DNA of 64,000 nucleotides from Phaeosaccion multiseriatum (lineage: Eukaryota; Ochrophyta, other classes): positions 3,968,001 to 4,032,000 of the forward strand of contig OZ218954.1 of NCBI GenBank assembly GCA_965112735.1, read 5' to 3'. The notes below the pieces were generated by a model that made no database searches, was not told the DNA's origin, and saw only the letters and a program-made list of their open reading frames with translations. Position 1 is the stretch's first letter. Each line of letters begins with the position of its first letter. Below, piece by piece: positions 56,284-64,000 of this stretch. The translations under genes were made by a program, and so were the position numbers.

Positions 56284-57669
56284 TGTGTGCGCGTGTGCGC
56301 GTGTGTGCGCGTGTGTGTGTGTGAAAATGTGTGTGTACGTGTGTTTGTTTTTTCCGAAGGGTTCCAACTAGGAAATATTACGTAAACTCACGAGATGATC
56401 CGGAGATTAACGCACACACACACACATGTTGAAGGAAAGAATTGGGGTCTGCTCATGCTGTGAGGCTGGGTGTGAAACTCGTATTAAGAAATGTTACGCA
56501 ATCGAACAAGATGATTGGGTGTGCTTGGGCGTAGTTGGGGGTGTAATTGGTGTAATTGGGTTCCTTCGAGCCGCGAGTCTTGGGGCTCTCAGACGAACTT
56601 GCCTGCTCCTTCCGTGCACGCACGCACTCACGCCCGGTCGCCCACCCTTCCGCCCGCACACACACGTACACATTTCTCCGCAGACGGAGGCACCAGAAGG
56701 AAAGCAGACGCAGCAGGAGGAGGAGTTGGTTATACAGGACTTGGGGAGACAGCAGCAGCAGCCGCAGCAGCAGCAGCAGCAGCAGCAGCACTCACGCCAC
56801 GAAGGAGACACGCTACTCACACCAGGAGCCGCGGCAAGCCCCTCCAGAGAGCCGCAGGAGGGAGGGAAGGAGAAGGCAGAGGAGGAGAAAGAGGAGGAGC
56901 CAAGCATGCATCCGACGCCGATGGCAGCAGACGGGCAGGAAGGTCCCCCTCGGGGGGAGGGGAGGAGGGAAAGCGAAGGGGCAGCAGACGAAAAAGAGCC
57001 TCCTTTCGATATTGTGATTGTGGAGCCGCCTCCCGCGGCCGCGGAGGAGGAGGAGGAGGAGGCGCATGCGGCCCATCAGGGGGGCGGCAACAGCAGCAGT
57101 CATATGGGCAGCAGCAGCAGCAGCAGCAGCAGCAGTCGCGAAGGGGTGAGTCTTTCGTCAACTACAAGCGCGAGCAATGCTAGTAGCAGCACGTGGGGCA
57201 GCAACAAGGAGAAGAGCAAGAAGGAGGAGAGAGTAGGGAAGAAGGCCGAGGTTAAGGTTGCGTTGCCGGGCGTGAGCAAGATGGCGGATGTGGAGCTTGA
57301 GCTGTCGGTTTCCGAGCTGAGGCTTCGAGTCGCGGGAAAGTTCCGCCTTGTCGTGCCTTTTCCTTTCCCTGCGGACACGGGAAGCGTGGGTGCCAAGTTC
57401 AGCAAGAAGAAGGGGGAGCTGAAGGTGAGTGAGGGGTGGGAGGAGGGAGAGAAGGAGGGAGGGAGGGAGGGAGGGAGGGAGGGAGGGAGGGAGGGAGGGA
57501 GGGAGGGAGGGAGGGAGGGAGGGAGGGCGTCTCTTTCTAAGGGTGTCTCCACACACAATATCGCCCTCTTTTCATCTCGATGCCCGCCCCGTCCTCGAAC
57601 CACCCCTCAACCCCCGCCGTTCAGGTTACGGTGGAGGAGTCTTTAGAGCTCTCCGCTCCCTGCAAATAG
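51158..57669 (+). CDS. PIH1-CS domain protein, dynein arm preassembly factor candidate
   Basis: Ten exons: 51158-51280, 51923-52009, 52544-52762, 53086-53196, 53430-53567, 54163-55356, 55650-55806, 56077-56228, 56684-57424, 57625-57669; 988 residues. The N-terminal PIH1 domain reads AEEMWQKLDSMSMSDPVAY, FFPEPGFVVKT, VFVNVTSHRAIEAP, MPLVVSALRNTPDHKG, ALDVVFHPWVID and VVELALRWVEDEH. The C-terminus is a CS-like domain: VKVALPGVSKMADVELELSV, LRLRVAGKFRLVVPFPFPAD, VGAKFSKKKGELK. PIH1 plus CS is the layout of PIH1D1/2/3 and Kintoun, which work with HSP90/R2TP to assemble axonemal dyneins in the cytoplasm. The middle carries a polyglycine run of roughly 35 residues, Lys and Gln tracts, and several copies of the recurrent words (AVGDT, GMAVDG). 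Most relatives are far shorter (300-850 residues). Confidence 0.85.
52179..52487. repeat. (TTCCCC)n hexamer array in PIH1 intron 2
   Basis: About 51 near-perfect copies with one frame slip at about 52351. The minus strand is (GGGGAA)n and could form G-quadruplexes. Confidence 0.95.
53721..53990. repeat. 40-bp tandem repeat (6.75 copies) in PIH1 intron 5
   Basis: Unit begins ATTCCGTGGTGTGGTATACC; only one position varies systematically (CACC versus CCCC), splitting the array into a left and a right variant block. Confidence 0.95.
54614..54720. repeat. Coding (GGA)n, polyglycine tract of PIH1 protein
   Basis: About 35 GGA codons inside exon 6, in frame. Confidence 0.9.
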
Positions 57670-58076
57670 AGGCATATGGGAGGGGCGAGGGGCGACGCAT
57701 ATTAGAGAAGCATATGGGAGAGGGCTGGCACTCTTGCAGCCAAGACTCATCAGTCAGTAAGTCAGGGAGTCAGTCAGTAAGTCAGTGAGTCAGGGAGTCA
57801 GTCAGTAAGTCAGTGAGTCAGGGAGTCAGTCGGGAAGAAAGGAAGAAGAGGGAGGGAGGGGGGTGGTGGGGGGGGCTTCGGGCCATTCCCTCGCAGTGCC
57901 CAAATGCCGAAATGCCCATATGCCCACGCATTGCGGCTGAGCCTAACACTAGTAAGTCAGTAAGTCAATCAGTCAGCCGACTCTACGAGTACTTGTACCG
58001 TATGTATTCCTTAGAGCTGAACGTTAGGGGAAGCCACACAAACTGATGGGAGGGACGCCTCTGATACATGCGCTGA
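57670..58076. other. Convergent spacer with recurrent words and CAGT repeats
   Basis: The PIH1 stop TAG runs straight into AGGCATATGGG (57667-57680), repeated nearby at 57709. Then CAGTCAGTAAGT-type repeats (57751-57830), GGGA-rich sequence and CCCATATGCCC (57915). No gene. Confidence 0.6.
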
Positions 58077-60137
58077 CTAAGGGTCCTCCTCCCTGCTTCG
58101 CTTCCTCGGCGGCTCATCCTTCTCCTCCGTCTCCTTGGCCAGCTCGAAGCCGTACAGAGTCATGAGCGCCTTCACCTCCCTCGACATGGCCTCGATGCAG
58201 AAGAAGTCCGCTGCCTGCAGGGCCTGCTGAGCCTTCACCTCGTCAAACAGCTTCACACGCCCCCTCTTCCTCTTTCCTGATGCCTCACTACTACTCCCAC
58301 CGTCTCTTCCGTCACCGCTACCACCGACCGTCTCGGAGCTGCTGCTACTGCTCAGCTGCCCATGGCGCCCTCGGGTAAGCACGCTCTTGACGCTACCTGT
58401 CGTGACGAACTGCACCACAGCTGCAAAGCCCTCCTCGGTAAAGTCCATTCCGTCAAACGTCACCTCCACCTCGTCCTTGGCCTTGCCCTTGATGCCCATG
58501 AAGCCCCGCCCCGCCGGGTCCAGCATGGTGGGGAGACTGCCTGCAGCCGTGTCATGCCTGTCCGGGCCGTCAGAGCTCCCTCCCTCCCCGTCAGTCTTGT
58601 TCATCAGCAGCTCCATCAAGGGTATGCTCAGTGTGTACTGCGTGTCCTTGCTCTTCCCCGTCGTCCTGTCTACCAAGCGCACTCGCACCACTCGGCCCTC
58701 CTTGGCGGCCTCAGAGTAGGCACTGCCGGAAGAGATGTGTCCAGCTATGGTATTGCAAACACGATCAGAAGCATGTCGGGCCCCTCGTTCTTCGCTCAAA
58801 GATGCGGCAACGACATCCCCACAATCGCTCTCGCCCACCAAGGCCATGACTGGCTTGCTGACTGCAGCGCCCATCTCTAGTAGCAGTGCCGTCACCTTCC
58901 TCCTGCCTTCCTTGGACCGGAACAACCCTCCACACCAAAACAGAGATGAAACGTTGTCGTCCTTTGCCATTGATATGCACTCCATCAAGGGGCTGCTCCC
59001 ACCGTCAGTGAGAGCATCGACCTCAGCCCCAGCCTCCAACAGGAGGTACACAAGCCTCATGCTGCCCAGTGCCGCTGCCAGGTGAAGGGGTGCAATGTTG
59101 CCGTCTCGCTTGGCGTTCACATTAGCTCCTGCCTTTATCAGCGAAGCAGCAGCGTCCACCCTCTTGGACTTCAGGGCAGTGTGGAGCGGCGTGTCCTTAA
59201 TGTAATCAGCAGCGTCGAGGGAGGCACCGAGGCGTACGAGCGCTTTCACACAGGTGGACTTGCCGTGCATAGCAGCGTCGTGAAGAGGAGTGCGCTGACG
59301 ACAGTCCTTCGCGTCCACCTTCAGCCCTCGACGGAAGAGGTCGTCGATGAGTTCACTGTGACCGGCAGCAGCGGCCTTGTGCAGGAGAGAGCGATCGAGC
59401 TCGTCCTTCACGTTCAAATCCGCTCCTGCCTCTAGCAGCAAGGACAGGGCCTCCAATCTCGCGCTGGTGCTGCCCCCGTTCCCTGTCCCACAGCAGTGCT
59501 GGACTGGTGTGATGTCAAGCTCGTCGTCTGGCTCATTCACCTCGGCCCCAGCCTTGAGTAGTATGCTCACAGACTCAGGACAAGCAGCTGCTGCGGCACA
59601 GTGCAAGGCGTAGCTATGCTCCACCCTGGCCCCATGCTCCAGAAGGTACGACACGATTATGGGGTCACTTTCGTTCGATGCATCCTCATCAGCTCCACGG
59701 AGGAAACCCGCAGCTGCAGCTAAGGGAACAAAGGCATTAAAATCGTCTTTGTTCACATCTGCACCCTCCTCCACGAGCTCCTGAACCAAGGCGAAATGGC
59801 CCTTCAATGAAGCTTGGACCAGCGCGGTCCTGTGATCACCTCCACCTTCTCCTCGTCTCGCATCAATATCCAGCCCACACTCCTTCAGCAACTTCACGCT
59901 TCCCCGCATCTGCAACCCCTTCTCCTCCATGGTGATCTTGTCCATCTCAGCAAGAGCGTGGAGAGGCGTGCCGTCCTGCCTCCTCTTCAGCAAGTCAAAG
60001 TCGATCGTGGAGAGCACGGCTGCAAGGACAAGCGAAAGCTCGTCCACACCAATGCCCTTGTTTCCCCCAATCTCGTTGCTGCTGCTCCCATCACGCCACT
60101 CGTGAATCCGCTGCAGCGCTTCCTCCATAGTCACCAT
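58077..60137 (-). CDS. Ankyrin-repeat protein with C-terminal BTB-like domain
   Basis: Single exon, 686 residues from the in-frame ATG at 60137 (MVTMEEALQRIHEW). About nine ankyrin repeats are visible, for example GTPLHALAEM, RTALVQASLKGHFALVQELVEEG, SYALHCAAAAACPESVSILLKAG, RTPLHDAAMHGKSTCVKALVRLG, DTPLHTALKSKRVDAAASLIKAG and IAPLHLAAALGSMRLVYLLLEAG. The C-terminus (VEVTFDGMDFTEEGFAAVVQFVTTGSV, ALQAADFFCIEAMSREVKALM) looks like the second half of a BTB/POZ domain, followed by a basic tail. Possible Cullin-3 adaptor; that is inference. Intronless and low in simple repeats, unlike its neighbours. A damaged copy lies next to it. Confidence 0.8.
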   Translation of the reverse strand: MVTMEEALQRIHEWRDGSSSNEIGGNKGIGVDELSLVLAAVLSTIDFDLLKRRQDGTPLHALAEMDKITMEEKGLQMRGSVKLLKECGLDIDARRGEGGGDHRTALVQASLKGHFALVQELVEEGADVNKDDFNAFVPLAAAAGFLRGADEDASNESDPIIVSYLLEHGARVEHSYALHCAAAAACPESVSILLKAGAEVNEPDDELDITPVQHCCGTGNGGSTSARLEALSLLLEAGADLNVKDELDRSLLHKAAAAGHSELIDDLFRRGLKVDAKDCRQRTPLHDAAMHGKSTCVKALVRLGASLDAADYIKDTPLHTALKSKRVDAAASLIKAGANVNAKRDGNIAPLHLAAALGSMRLVYLLLEAGAEVDALTDGGSSPLMECISMAKDDNVSSLFWCGGLFRSKEGRRKVTALLLEMGAAVSKPVMALVGESDCGDVVAASLSEERGARHASDRVCNTIAGHISSGSAYSEAAKEGRVVRVRLVDRTTGKSKDTQYTLSIPLMELLMNKTDGEGGSSDGPDRHDTAAGSLPTMLDPAGRGFMGIKGKAKDEVEVTFDGMDFTEEGFAAVVQFVTTGSVKSVLTRGRHGQLSSSSSSETVGGSGDGRDGGSSSEASGKRKRGRVKLFDEVKAQQALQAADFFCIEAMSREVKALMTLYGFELAKETEEKDEPPRKRSREEDP

Positions 60138-60545
60138 TACCAACGTATAAAGAGCTGTCGAGGTCGGGTCATTCAAATTTGGTAGAAATGCGCATCTGTG
60201 ATTTTGCGTGGAGGTGGAATGCCCCCACTTGGCGTACCCACCAGTTTCAGTTTCAGTTGATTAGCCCATCCGGGGGGGGGGGGGGCGAGTGCTTCAGACC
60301 GTAGACCCGCGCTTGCTGCACGGGGCGGTTTGTACGGAGACTACTGTGGATATAACCCTCTACGTCCTAGTCGGCGCCCCCCGGGGAGCTGGAGGGAACT
60401 CTATAAGTCAATAAACACCCACCCACTGCTGCAGTCACCGTGGCACCTTGAGGAGAAAGAGGGGAAAAAATAAAAGTCAGCAAAGCCTTTACGGGCTTTA
60501 TGAGCGTATTTATTGAACGCGGGAGGGGGGTTACCGACAGCTCCT
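60138..60545. promoter_or_regulatory. Spacer between the two ankyrin-BTB copies
   Basis: Should hold the promoter of the intact ankyrin gene and the 3' UTR of its copy (both minus). Contains CAGTTTCAGTTTCAGTTG (60242-60259), a word seen also near 3000, 18340 and 33070, and a poly-G run (60270-60283). Confidence 0.45.
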
Positions 60546-62335
60546 CTACGGGCCCTCTCTGCTTCGCTTCCTCGGCGGCTCATCCTTCTCCTCCGTCTCC
60601 TTGGCCAGCTCGAAGCCGTACAGAGTCATGAGCGCCTTCACCTCCCTCGACATGGCCTCGATGCAGAAGAAGTCCGCTGCCTGCAGAGCCTGCTCCGCTC
60701 TCACCTCGTCAAACAGTTTCAAACGCTCCCTCTTCCTCTTTGCTGATGGCTCACTGCTACTACCACCGTCTCTTCCGTCACCGCTACCACCGACCGTCTC
60801 GGAGCTGCTGCTACTGCTCAGCTGCCCATGGCTCCCTCGGGTAAGCAGGCTCTTGACGCTACCCGTCGTGACGAACTGCACCACAGCCGCAAAGCCCTCC
60901 TCGGTAAAGTCCACTCTGTCAAACGTCACATCCACCTCGTCCTTGGCCTTGCCCTTGATGCCCATGACGCCCCTCCCCGCCGGGTCCAGCATTGTGGAGA
61001 GACTGCCAGCAGCCGTGTCATGCCTGTCCGAGCCGTCAGAGCTCCCTCCCTCTCCCCCAGTCTTGTTCATCAGCAGCGCCATGAGAGGAATGCTCAGTGT
61101 GTACTGCGTCTCCTTTCTCTTCCCCGTTGTCCTGTCTACCAAGCGCACTCGCACCACACGACCCTCCTTGGCGGCCTCAGAGTAGGCAAAGCCGGAAGAG
61201 ATGTGTCCAGCTATGGTGTTGCAAACACGGTCAGAGTCAGATAGTGCCGCTCGATCTTTACTCCAGGACGCGGTGATGACATCCCCACAATCGCTCTCTC
61301 CAGCCAGGGCCATGACATGGTGATGGCAGCGCCCATCTCCAGCAGGAGTGCCGCCACCTTCTCCCTTCCTTCCTTCGATCCTGACCACCCTCCATACCCA
61401 AACACGGCTGACACATTGTCACCCTTTCTGGGAGACATGCACACCATCACGGGGCTGCTCCCCGTGGTGGTCAGAGCGTCGACCTCAGCCCCAGCCTCCA
61501 GCAGGAGGTACGCAAGCCTCATGCTGCCCAGTGCCGCTACCAGATGAAGGGGGTGTAATGTTGCCGTTTCGCTTGGCGTTCACATTAGCTCTTGCGTCGA
61601 TCAGCTCGGCTGCCATGTCCACCTCCTCGCACTGCAGGGCACTGTGGAGCGGCGTGCCCTTAGTGGAATCAGCAGCGTCGAGGGAGGCACCGAGGCGTAC
61701 GAGCGCTTTCACACAGGTGGACTTGCCGTGTGAAGCAGCGTCGTGAAGAGGAGTGCGCAGACCGTTGTCCTTCGCGTCCACCTCCAGCCCTCGATGGAAG
61801 AGGTCGTCGATGAGTTGGTAGCAGCGGCCTTGTGCAGAAGAGAGCGATCGACCTCGTCCTTCACGTTCAAATCCGCTCCTGCCTCTAGCAGCAAGGACAG
61901 GGCCTCCAATCTCGCGCTGGTGCTGCCCCTGTTCCCAGTCCCACAGCAAAGCTGGACTGGTGTGCTTTCACGCCCGTCGTCTGGCTCATTCACCTCGGCC
62001 CCAGCCTTGAGTAGTATGCTCACAGACTCAGGACAAGCAGCTGCTGCGGCACAGTGCAAGGCGTAGCTATCCTCTACCCTGGCCCCATGCCCCAGCAGGT
62101 ACGACACGATTATGGGTATACTTTCGTTCGATGCATCTCTCTCAGCTACACGGTGGGAACACGCAGCTGCAGCTAAGGGAACAAGGGCATAGGCCTACAC
62201 ATCATCTTTGTTCACACCTCCACCCTCCTCCACGAGCTTCTGAACCAAAGCGAAGTGGCCCTTCAATGTAGCTTGGACCAGCGCGGCCCTGCCATGGTCC
62301 TCCTCATCACTCATGTCAATGTCCAGCAAACACTT
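60546..62335 (-). pseudogene. Frameshifted tandem copy of the ankyrin-BTB gene
   Basis: Closely matches the intact gene at 58077-60137 along most of its length but is broken at several points. Near 62130-62330 the first repeats are degenerate, with stops. At about 61817 a deletion destroys the HKAAAAGHSEL junction. At about 61550 an extra G shifts frame after AKRNGNI. At about 61320 a small deletion shifts frame after LLEMGAA. The 5' end is truncated before about 62335. The downstream part (60546-61388) remains an intact frame with the BTB-like segment and basic tail, so a truncated product cannot be excluded. The high similarity points to a recent tandem duplication. Confidence 0.85.
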
Positions 62336-62570
62336 TTACTCATCACCGCCGTCGGACAACCCCGCGAAATCCTCTCTTTCTTCCTCTTTAAGGGCCGTTC
62401 TTTTTAGTCTCGGCTCGGCACTAAATCACGGCTCGGCACTAAAACGTACGCCTGTGCGTCTTGCCCCGCCCAAGCCACACAACACAGAGTAAGGCCGGAA
62501 GAGGAGCGAAAGGGAAACTCAAGCCAAGCCTGTTGCCAACCAGTCCAGTCGAGAACAACAAGCAACGACG
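62336..62570. promoter_or_regulatory. Promoter region of LRR gene with a 15-bp direct repeat
   Basis: CGGCTCGGCACTAAA occurs twice (62411-62425 and 62429-62443), 18 bases apart, about 130-160 bases before the LRR start codon, so it is a candidate regulatory element. Confidence 0.5.
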
Positions 62571-63857
62571 ATGAGCGCACTCGAGGAGCAGCGTAGGGTG
62601 CTAATGGCCCTCTTCTTGGCCACGGGCGGCGAGAGGTGGAGCAACAACAAAGGATGGAATTCGGACTTACCTCTGGAGGAGTGGTACGGGGTGGTCGTGG
62701 AGGGCGGGTACGTCCAGGCGCTCCGCCTCTCCGGGAACAGGCTGGTAGGGAAGATCCCGTCTGAGATTGGCGGACTCGGGCGGCTGGCCTATCTAGATCT
62801 CTCGCAGAACAGGGACCTTAATGGAAACATTCCGGCGCAGGTAGGAGAACTCCGTGAGCTAACCTATCTGCGGCTCTCCTACTGCGACCTCAGCGGGAGC
62901 ATTCCACCGGAACTCGGGAATCTTACTCAGCTGGCCTATCTGGACCTCTCGGATAACAAAGAGCTTAGTGGCAACATTCCGGCGCAGATAGGAGACCTCC
63001 GTGAGCTAACCGAGCTGCGTCTCTCCAGCTGCAACCTCAGCGGGGGTATTCCACCGGAGCTCGGGAATCTTACCCAGCTGGCCTATCTGGAGCTCTCGGA
63101 TAACAAAGAGCTTAGTGGCAACATTCCGGCGCAGATAGGAGACCTCCGTGAGCTAACCTATCTGCGGCTTTTCGGCTGCAACCTCAGCGGGAGCATTCCA
63201 CCGGAACTCGGGAATCTTACCCAGCTGGGCTATCTGAACCTCTCAAGGAACAAGAAGCTTAGTGGAAACATACCGGCGCAGGTAGGAGACCTCGGTGAGC
63301 TAACCGTTCTGGAGCTCTACAGCTGCAACCTCAGCGGGAGCATTCCACCGGAACTTGGGAATCTTACCCAGCTGACCAAGCTTGACATTTCCTTCAACAA
63401 TCTCAGCGGCAAGATACCCTCTGCGCTTGGACTCCTGAGCCAGTTGCTGTCACTCCGTGTTGGCTCGAACCAGCTCCGCGGCCAGCTGCCCTCTGCGCTT
63501 GGAAGTTTGAGCCAGCTTACTGAACTCTCCCTCAGCAGCAACGAGTTACGTGGAACCATTCCGCGAGAGCTTGGAAGCCTCAAATGGCTGCGCAGGCTCA
63601 ACCTCTACCCAAACGACTTCCATGAGGAGAGGTTGGAGCTACATGACCTACAGCAGAGGTGGGCAGCGTACGTCGAGTGGGCGCAGAGTGGGGCTGCCAC
63701 ACCAGCAGAGGCGGCAAGCACCGTGAGAGGTCTGAAAGTGCCGCTGGAAGAACTGAATGCTCTGCAACAGAGGGTGGGAGATTTGATGGCAAGGCTGCAA
63801 GAGAGAGACAATGAGGTGAAGACACTCACAGCGAGACTGCTGCTCCGCGACCCCTGA
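62571..63857 (+). CDS. Cytosolic leucine-rich-repeat protein
   Basis: Single exon, 428 residues. N-terminal cap (LMALFLATGGERWSNNKGW ... LPLEEWYGVVVEGGYV) of the type that precedes plant-like LRRs in algal and cyanobacterial proteins. About twelve 24-25-residue repeats follow with the plant-specific consensus LSGSIPPELGNLTQL / LSGNIPAQIGDLREL, then a short coiled coil (LEELNALQQRVGDLMARLQERD). There is no signal peptide, membrane helix or kinase, so it is not a receptor as it stands. Four internal DNA blocks repeat at exactly 147 bp (62829, 62976, 63123, 63270), showing growth by duplication of paired repeats. Function unknown; binding or recognition role inferred. Confidence 0.88.
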   Translation: MSALEEQRRVLMALFLATGGERWSNNKGWNSDLPLEEWYGVVVEGGYVQALRLSGNRLVGKIPSEIGGLGRLAYLDLSQNRDLNGNIPAQVGELRELTYLRLSYCDLSGSIPPELGNLTQLAYLDLSDNKELSGNIPAQIGDLRELTELRLSSCNLSGGIPPELGNLTQLAYLELSDNKELSGNIPAQIGDLRELTYLRLFGCNLSGSIPPELGNLTQLGYLNLSRNKKLSGNIPAQVGDLGELTVLELYSCNLSGSIPPELGNLTQLTKLDISFNNLSGKIPSALGLLSQLLSLRVGSNQLRGQLPSALGSLSQLTELSLSSNELRGTIPRELGSLKWLRRLNLYPNDFHEERLELHDLQQRWAAYVEWAQSGAATPAEAASTVRGLKVPLEELNALQQRVGDLMARLQERDNEVKTLTARLLLRDP

Positions 63858-64000
63858 CGTGCTACCTGCTACCTGCTCTACCGGCGCATCAGCCGGTCTT
63901 GACCTGCTACCGGCCAGCCGGCCGGACCTGGGCGGCGTCAGTCGGCTTGTTCGGCCAATCCCTCACAGGTAAACTGTCGAGATCTGCACGGGACATTATA
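63858..64000. other. 3' flank of LRR gene
   Basis: Short GC-rich flank with CTGCTACC repeats and a GGCCAGCCGGCCGG palindromic stretch; no gene visible before the window ends. Confidence 0.4.

Noticed and set aside
63317-63601. Antisense frame within the LRR gene
   Set aside because: Shadow of the repeated LRR codons.

Overview
This is a nuclear window from a GC-rich, intron-rich eukaryote, most likely a flagellated photosynthetic protist with a red-lineage complex plastid (an ochrophyte-type stramenopile is my best guess; the species is not identifiable from sequence alone). The reasons are these. Genes are split by GT-AG introns, plus two GC-AG introns. Two proteins start with a signal peptide followed by an ASAFAP-like motif with Phe at the cleavage site, the hallmark of such plastids. 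Two further genes belong to centriole/flagellum biology (a FOP/CEP43 homologue and a PIH1-CS dynein assembly factor). Introns and spacers are packed with CTCC/GGGA-type simple repeats, and many long open frames in them are repeat artefacts. All gene models were spliced by eye from reading-frame continuity and family conservation; there is no transcript evidence.

Layout, left to right: a NAK/AAK1-type endocytic kinase (-, 3' end off the window); a KDM2/7-type JmjC histone demethylase (+, 17 exons); a secreted M43 metalloprotease with Cys-rich repeats (+); a small one-pass membrane protein (-); a secreted HHIP-like glucose/sorbosone dehydrogenase carrying the same kind of Cys-rich repeats (-); a FOP/CEP43 homologue (-); splicing factor SF3B6 (+, intronless); a plastid-targeted FAD oxidoreductase (-); a 2,249-residue PDZ-PX-VPS9 Rab5-GEF candidate (+); a small coiled-coil protein (+); a second plastid-targeted protein (-); a PIH1-CS dynein arm assembly factor (+); an ankyrin-BTB-like protein (-), followed by a frameshifted tandem copy (-); and an LRR protein (+). 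Four gene pairs are divergent and share short intergenic promoters (kinase/JmjC, FOP/SF3B6, FAD/PX-VPS9, DUF6816-like/PIH1).

The genes do not form one pathway. Themes are membrane traffic (kinase with AP2-binding motifs, Rab5 GEF), cilia (FOP, PIH1), plastid (two proteins), chromatin/splicing, and secreted enzymes sharing an unnamed Cys-rich module.

The most unusual signal is at DNA level. Short exact words recur across the whole window far above chance, in exons, introns and UTRs, in both orientations and in several reading frames: GTTGGTGATAC (11 exact), ATGGCAGTGGAT, and TAGAGGCATATGGG. Introns also show a consistent polarity: GGGA-rich just after the donor, TCCC-rich before the acceptor, so the two ends could pair.
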